A stretch of DNA of 64,000 nt from Leucocoprinus leucothites (Eukaryota > Basidiomycota > Agaricomycetes > Agaricales > Agaricaceae): NCBI GenBank assembly GCA_013368445.1, contig JAACJO010000015.1, positions 907,311 through 971,310 on the forward strand. The letters are read 5' to 3'. The position numbers were made by a program, and so were the translations under genes. The notes under the pieces were generated by a model. It was given only the letters and a program-made list of their open reading frames with translations. It was not told where the DNA came from and did no database searches. Positions 58,630-64,000 of this stretch are shown here, one piece after another (positions within the stretch are counted from its first letter, which is position 1; every line of letters starts with the position of its first letter).

Positions 58630-59690
58630 CTCTCTCGTGTGTTCCGTCGTGCTCTTGGACTCTTTTCCGCCTTTTTTTTTTTTGTTCCCGCGTTCCTCTC
58701 TCGAATTACTGATCCTTGTTGCACTTCTTTTGTTACGCTATGCTATGTTTTGCCCGTGCACGCGTCGTATGCCTCTTGACCCTCGAATATGATATCGTCT
58801 TCTTCGTGCTTTCGTTGATTGGTGTCGTGAGACTAGCAACGCATATCTGAAACTTGGGTAATAGGCCCACAAGTGTGATATTTGGTGAAGCATTCGCCCT
58901 CGAAGACATTCCCTTGGACAAGATTCTCTAATCAACTTGTCCATTGATTCACTTACTGTGATTTAGCGCATCAATAGCATTGTGTGTCTTTGACGCGAGA
59001 CGAGACGTCATTTAAAATCACTAGAGGAGGGTAATATCGTCTCATAGGCTGGTTGGATTACTAACTTCGAGGACAAGTCCCTCCAGTATGTACACTTGTT
59101 TGCCCACAGCCTTGTCGCGATATTTACCATTATTTGTCAACGACTGCCAGAAGCGATCACTCAGATTGATTTCCATCTTCCCTACTCACCATGGCTAACT
59201 ATCCTGCATACTACGTCAGACATTATTGTCGGCGTCGCATGATCATCGTCAGACGTTTTCGTCGACGCACAGCTAGACTTTACAGTCAGCTCTCCACAGT
59301 CATAGTTAGCCTTTGAGAACTCTCTTCTCAGTCGAAACACCTCCCTCTTTCTCTCTTTGTCGCTTTCCCAAACTGTTCGGAATCGTGGCCATTCTACCGA
59401 AAGCTTGGTACCCTGATGGAATCCTAGAATAAGTCAGCTATTTTTTGTCGTCAACAGAAATATCCACTGACTGTTTTGGTCACCAAAGGCTTGAATGTCG
59501 CTGGCAAGCAGCTCGAGGAATGGACGCACTCTTTCTGATTATATAAGAAAGAGCTGGTATATCGTCCACCTCTTCCTGCGTCCTGGTGGAGGGGTGCAAG
59601 CCTTCAGCAATATCTCGAGGGCGGTGGTCATCAGATCTCCGATTATAAGATGCATGGTCAGCTTTTCCTCCAGCTTTTCCTTCGTCTTTG
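58630..59690 (+). repeat. Inner part of the right inverted arm
   Basis: Inverse of 44230-45205. It includes a long near-identical stretch from about 58750 to 59690. Toward the outer end the plus strand reads LNVAGKQLEE, then in another frame GRTLSDYIRKSWYIVHLFLR and PGGG, matching ubiquitin from Ala46 to the C-terminal Gly-Gly with frame changes. Confidence 0.8.
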
Positions 59691-62600
59691 TGGCATGCCG
59701 ATAACCAACTGCAACATCTAGAAGGAGTCTTCGCTCCTTCTCCGTGGTGGCGTGCAAAATCTTCGTGAAGACGTCAAGGACGGCCGACGTCTTGGATTAA
59801 TATAGTAAAGGTGAGCATATCCTTCACCTTTTCCTTCGCCTTCGTAGCAATGCGATAACTGACTGCAACAACTAGAAGGGGTCTCCGCTCGTTCTCCGTG
59901 GCAGCATGGAAATTTTTGTCAAGACACTAACGGACGTCGGCGACGTCGTTGGTCGCAGCGGTGAAGGTGAATATTTACTTCATTTTTTCTTCGTCTTTGT
60001 GGAGTGCAGTTAACTAACCATGGCGTCTAGAAGACTCTTCCACTTCTCCGTGGTGGAATGCAAATTTTCGTCAAGACTTTCGAGGAGACTGGCGACGTCG
60101 TTGGTTGCAGTGATAGAGGTGAGTGTTTCCCTCACCCTTCTTCGTCTCAGTGGCATGCCGATGACTAACTGCAACCACTTGAAGGAGTCTTCGCTCCGTC
60201 TCCGTGGTGGAATGCAAATTTTCGTCAAGACTTTCGAGGAGACTGGCGACGTCGTTGGTTGCAGTGGTGAAGGTGAGCATTTCCTTCACTTTTTCTTCGT
60301 CGTTGTAGCACGTAGTTAACTAACTGCAACCACTTACAGGAGCCTTCGCTCCTCCTGCGTGGTGGAATGTAGATCTTCGTCAAGACTTTGGAGGAGACCG
60401 GCGACGTCGTTGGCTGCAGTGGTAGAGGTGAGTGTTTCCCTCACCTTTCTTCGTCTCAGTGGCATGCCGATGACTAACTGCAACCACTTACAAGAGCCTT
60501 CGCTCTTTCTGCGCGGTGGAATGTAGATCTTCGTCAAGACACTAATAGAGGCCGGCAACTTCGTTGGTTACAACAGTGAAGGTGAGCATTTCTTCGCTTT
60601 TTCTTCGTCGTTGTGGCATGTAATTAACTAGCTACAACAATTTAAAGGGGTCTCCTCTCCGTCTCCGTGGCAGTATGCAGATATTCGTCAAGGCCTAAAG
60701 GAGGTCGGCGTCGCCGTGGGTTACAGTGGTGAAGGTGAATATTCCCTTCACTTTTTCTTCATCTTCGTGGCATGCCGATCACTAACTGCAACCAACCACT
60801 TAAAGGAGTCTTCGCTCCTTCTCCGTGGTGGAATGCAAATTTTCGTCAAGATTTTGATGGAGGTCGGCGACGTCGCTGGTTCCAGTGGTGAAGGTGAGCA
60901 TTCTCTTCACCTTTTTCTTCGTCGTTGTGGCATGCAGTTCACTAACTTCAACCACTTGAAGGAGCCTTCACTCCTTCTCTGTGATGGTATGCAGACATTC
61001 GTCAAGACTTTCAAGGAGGTCGCCGACATTGTTGGTTGCAGTGATGAAGGTGAGCGTAGCCTCCACCTTTTGTTCGTCTTTGTGGGGCGCAATTAACTAA
61101 CCATGGCATCTAGAAACTTCTCCGCCTCTTCTGCGTGGTGGAATGCAAATTTTCGTCAAGACTTTGATGGAGGTCGGCGACGTCGTTGGTTTCAGTGGTG
61201 AAGGTGAGCATTCCCTTCACTTTTTCTTCGTCGTTGTAGCACGTAGTTAACTAACTGCAACCACTTACAGGAGCCTTCGCTCCTCCTGCGTGGTGGAATG
61301 CAGATCTTCGTCAAGACTTTGATGGAGGTCGGCGACGTCGTTGGTTTCAGTGGTGAAGGTGAGCATTCCCTTCACTTTTTCTTCGTCGTTGTAGCACGTA
61401 GTTAACTAACTGCAACCACTTACAGGAGCCTTCGCTCCTCCTGCGTGGTGGAATGCAGATCTTCGTCAAGACTTTGATGGAGGTCGGCGACGTCGTTGGT
61501 TGCAGTGGTGAAGGTGAGCATTTCCTTCACTCTTTCTTCGTCGTTGTAGCACGTAATTAACTGATACAACCACTTGAAGGAGTCTTCGCTCCTTCTCCGT
61601 GGTGGAATGCAAATTTTCGTCAAGACTTTGAAGGAAACCGGCCACGTCATTGGTTGCAGTGATAAGGTGAGCATAGCCTCCACCTCTTTCTTCGTCTTTG
61701 TGGCATGCTGGTAACCAACTTCAACATCTAGAACGAGTCTGCACTCCGTGGTGGAACGCAAATTTTCGTCGGGCCTTTGGTGGACGTCGGCGACGTCGTT
61801 GGTTGCAGTGGTGAAGGTGAACATTTCCTTCACTCTTTTCTTCGTCTTTGTGGCATGGCGATAGCTAACTGCAACATCTAGCAGGAGTCTTCGCTCCTTC
61901 TGCGTGGTGGAATGCAGATCTTCGTCAAGTCTTTGAAGGAGACCGGCGACGCCGGTTTATTTCAGTGGTGAAGGTGAGCGTTTACTTCACTTTTTCCTCG
62001 TCTTAGTGAGATGCAGTTTTAACTAACCACGACGTCTAGAAGGCGTCTCCGCTCCGTCTACGTGGTGGAATGCAAATTTTCGTCAAGACTTCGATGGAGG
62101 TCGGCGACGTCATTGGTTTCAGTGGTGAAGGTGAGCGTTTACTTCACTTTTTCCTCGTCTTAGTGAGATGCAGTTTTAACTAACCACGACGTCTAGAAGG
62201 CGTCTCCGCTCCGTCTCCGTGGTGGAATGCAAATTTTCGTCAAGAATTCGATGGAGGCTGGCGACGCCGTTGGTTACAGTGGTGAAGGTGAGCGCTTCCT
62301 TCACTTTTTTTCTTCGTCTTCGTGGTAGTATGCAGATTTTCGTCAAGATCTCGAAGGCAGCCGTTACCACGTCTCGGCTTCCAGCGCTTATGGTGAGTCG
62401 GAACTTCACCTTGTCCCTTCGTCTTCATGGTCGCAAGCAGTTTTCTGACTACAACATCCAGAAGATGCCTATGCTCCGTTTCCGTGGTGGTATCCAATTT
62501 TCATCAAGATGTAAAGGATAGCTAGTCACATCTCGAGCTACCGCATACAGGGTGAGCTTACCCTCAGTCTTCTTCTGCGTCTTCGTTGTAGCATGCAGAT

Positions 62601-63545
62601 TTCTCACTACCACGCGTAGAAGGGGTCCACACTTCCCCTCCGTGGCAGCATGCAAGCCTTTCTTTTTTCACCAAGACCTCGAAGGCGGCTAGCCACGCCT
62701 TTAATTATAATAGTGGGGGTGAGAATCTCTTCTACCTCCTCTTCGTCTTCGTGGAGCTATGTAGATCACTAATCACAACGTCTAGAAGGACTCTACGCTC
62801 TGCCTCCGTGGTGGCACGTAAATCCCCGCCAATGCCTCGAGGGCGGTCGTCACGTCCCGAACCTACAGCGCACAGGACGGGCCCACCCCCCATCCCGTCC
62901 TATGCCTTCATGGTAGATCCTCGTCGAGGTCTCGAGGACGGCCCGATTACAATACGCAGGGTGAGCCTATCCTTCACCTTGTCCTTTGTCTTCGTAGTGG
63001 CAAACAGATATCTGACTATAACATTCAGAACAAGTGTACACATCGTCTCCGTGGTAGCGTGAAAATTTTCGTCCAGGCTTCGAGGACGGCCATCACGTCT
63101 ATGATTATAATACTCAAGGTGAGTTCATCCTTCACCTTGTCCTTCGTCTTCGTGGTGGCATGCAGATCTCTGACTACTACATTCAGAGGGAGTCTATAGT
63201 TCGTCTCCGTGGTGGCATGCAAATATCCATCAAAGTCTCGAGGAGGCGGGTCAGGTCTCGGACTACAACGTACAGGAGAGCCTACCCTCCACCTAGTCCT
63301 TCGGTTTCGCATTTGCATACAGATCTCTGACCACCACACTCAGAAGAGGCCTACGCTTCGTCCCACGGCGTCATCCAAATCTTCGTCAAAGTCTGGAGGG
63401 CGTCGTCACGTCTCGGACTACGCCGTACAGGGAGAAACCTATCCTCGACGTTGTCTTGCCTCTTCGTAGTGGCATGCGGATCTCTTACCACAGTGTTTAG
63501 AAGGAGTCTACCCTCCACCTTGTCCACCGTCGTCGTGGTAGTAGC
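59690..63545 (+). repeat. Right array of decayed polyubiquitin-fragment repeats (155-bp period in part)
   Basis: Near 63121-63240 one open stretch reads LHLVLRLRGGMQI directly followed by SDYYIQRES and again VRLRGGMQI: the ubiquitin C-terminus joined to Met1-Gln2-Ile3 of the next monomer, twice. Just upstream is EDGHHVYDYNTQGEFILHL, paralleling ubiquitin EDGRTLSDYNIQKESTLHL. Other units keep LRGGMQIFVKT. Between 61195 and 61505 units repeat with a 155-bp period (GTGGTGAAGGTGAGCA at 61195, 61350 and 61505). Each unit seems to hold two partial monomers lacking ubiquitin residues about 10-50. Stops and frame changes exclude a functional polyubiquitin. Confidence 0.85.
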
Positions 63546-63726
63546 TATATATATCACAGCAGCCAAGCCAGAGAGACGTGACCGATAACATGCTATTACT
63601 CAAAGTCTTCACGCCGTGCAACACCAACCGAACACTGTCTGCACTCGCACCCTTGATGCACGGAAGGCCAGGCCGCCCGCATTTGCGATGCCCCGTCGAC
63701 ATTTAGTCTAATGGAATTTCTCGCGA
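63546..63726. other. Right flank of the large element, no supported gene
   Basis: Short stretch between the last ubiquitin-like repeat (KESTLHLV near 63500-63525) and the next promoter. Nothing recognised. Confidence 0.35.
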
Positions 63727-63759
63727 TTTTTCGCGTGCCTATATAAGGCGATTTTCGCG
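63727..63759 (+). promoter_or_regulatory. TATA box flanked by two CGCGAAA-type sites
   Basis: TATATAA at 63740-63746 is bracketed by TTTTTCGCG (63727-63735) and TTTTCGCG (63752-63759), reverse complements of CGCGAAAA. Such words resemble E2F/SBF sites. They precede a transcript with a leader intron at 63837-63886 (GTAAGT...CTATAG). Confidence 0.5.
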
Positions 63760-63890
63760 TAGACGCGACTTCTGTCCTCGACGTTCATCACAACCACCAC
63801 CGACGTCGCTAGCTCCTCCGTCTCCCAACAAACTTTGTAAGTAGCTGTTTTATCCGATGAATACTCGCTCACAGCATCCTCTATAGCACC

Positions 63891-64000
63891 ATGCCGTCCG
63901 TCCGCGTCTACATTTGTCGCAACCAGTGCAACGAGCGGTATGTGGAGGTGCTGAGAGTTTCGGAAGAGGATCATGGCGGTGTGGTCATCGCTGGAGGTGA
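63891..64000 (+). CDS. 5' end of an unidentified gene, continues beyond window
   Basis: The ATG at 63891 lies four bases after a leader intron (63837-63886) and starts an open frame to the window edge: MPSVRVYICRNQCNERYVEV, then LRVSEEDHGGVVIAGG. The position of TATA box, leader intron and ATG is that of an ordinary regulated gene. Too little protein is visible for a family call. The ratio of Arg, Val and Cys does not suggest a signal peptide. Confidence 0.5.
   Translation, partial: MPSVRVYICRNQCNERYVEVLRVSEEDHGGVVIAGG

Larger units (their letters stand above)
42390..63545. mobile_element. Candidate large inverted-repeat element with ubiquitin-derived arms and SNF2 cargo
   Basis: Two arms in opposite orientation enclose about 13.4 kb of genes. 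Inner arm parts (44230-45205 and 58630-59690) are nearly identical when one is reverse-complemented. Outer parts are tandem arrays of decayed polyubiquitin fragments, longer on the right (about 3.9 kb) than on the left (about 1.8 kb). Between the arms lie a 901-aa unknown protein (minus), a small 121-aa ORF, a SNF2 ATPase, a 90-aa ORF (minus) and a 693-aa unknown protein. No DDE transposase, tyrosine recombinase or reverse transcriptase is recognised. Outer limits are where ubiquitin-like similarity fades; no target-site duplication was found. Mobility is inferred from the architecture only. Confidence 0.5.

Noticed and set aside
59690..63545. Working polyubiquitin gene or a spliced gene with many small introns
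   Set aside because: GTGAGC and TTACAG words recur in each unit and look like splice sites, but they derive from ubiquitin codons; stops, frame changes and missing residues exclude a functional ubiquitin.
42390..63545. CRISPR array, rDNA or telomeric repeat as explanation of the arrays
   Set aside because: Units of about 155-190 bp are degenerate, have no spacers, and translate to ubiquitin fragments; the organism is a fungus.
42390..63545. Starship-type or KDZ-type element
   Set aside because: No tyrosine-recombinase captain, no Cys-cluster KDZ transposase and no TET/JBP gene could be recognised; Starships also lack long inverted arms.

Overview
The window is nuclear DNA of a filamentous basidiomycete, most likely a wood- or litter-decaying agaricomycete. 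The signs are dense short introns (about 46-80 nt), F-box and NACHT gene families of agaricomycete type, a class I terpene synthase, a secreted CBM1-GH62 arabinofuranosidase, and a PCNA with a long acidic insert. No rRNA, tRNA or CRISPR was seen. Gene models were spliced by hand from GT-AG (a few GC-AG) junctions; exon sums that come out in frame are stated where checked.

Layout. 1-822: 5' part of a terpene synthase (-), running off the left edge. 1777-2652: internally deleted pogo/Fot1-like transposon. 3665-3928: small cysteine-rich secreted protein. 4118-7466: TatD-type nuclease (-) and F-box protein (+) fired from a 64-bp shared promoter. 9410-10725: GH62 enzyme with CBM1. 10940-12950: inverted copy of a block also present at 32190-34217, containing a small 81-aa gene, a second small gene and a broken NACHT gene. 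12955-14790: decayed direct copy of the F-box 3' end and its flank (6890-8665). 14896-17464: amino acid transporter with 17 exons. 17644-19677: F-box protein (-). 19913-25049: long low-complexity protein with WDDDF motifs (-). 25873-27050: F-box/LRR-like protein. 28802-29944: 7-TM protein pseudogene. 30891-32139: PCNA (-). 33351-35411: full-length NACHT gene. 35412-42380: gene-poor, repeat-rich, with a decayed MYND-finger (Mub1/SamB-like) gene.

The most unusual object is 42.4-63.5 kb. Two long inverted arms enclose about 13.4 kb carrying a 901-aa unknown protein (-), a SNF2-family ATPase of about 1,450 aa (+), a 693-aa unknown protein (+) and two small ORFs. The inner kilobase of each arm is almost identical in the two orientations. 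The outer parts are tandem arrays whose units are decayed fragments of polyubiquitin: the ubiquitin C-terminus/N-terminus junction is still readable. I interpret the whole as a large candidate mobile or foldback element that captured polyubiquitin DNA in its termini. No transposase or recombinase that I recognise is present, so the mobility claim is inference.

The window ends with the first codons of another gene (63891 onward), which has a TATA box between two CGCGAAA-type sites and an intron in its 5' leader.
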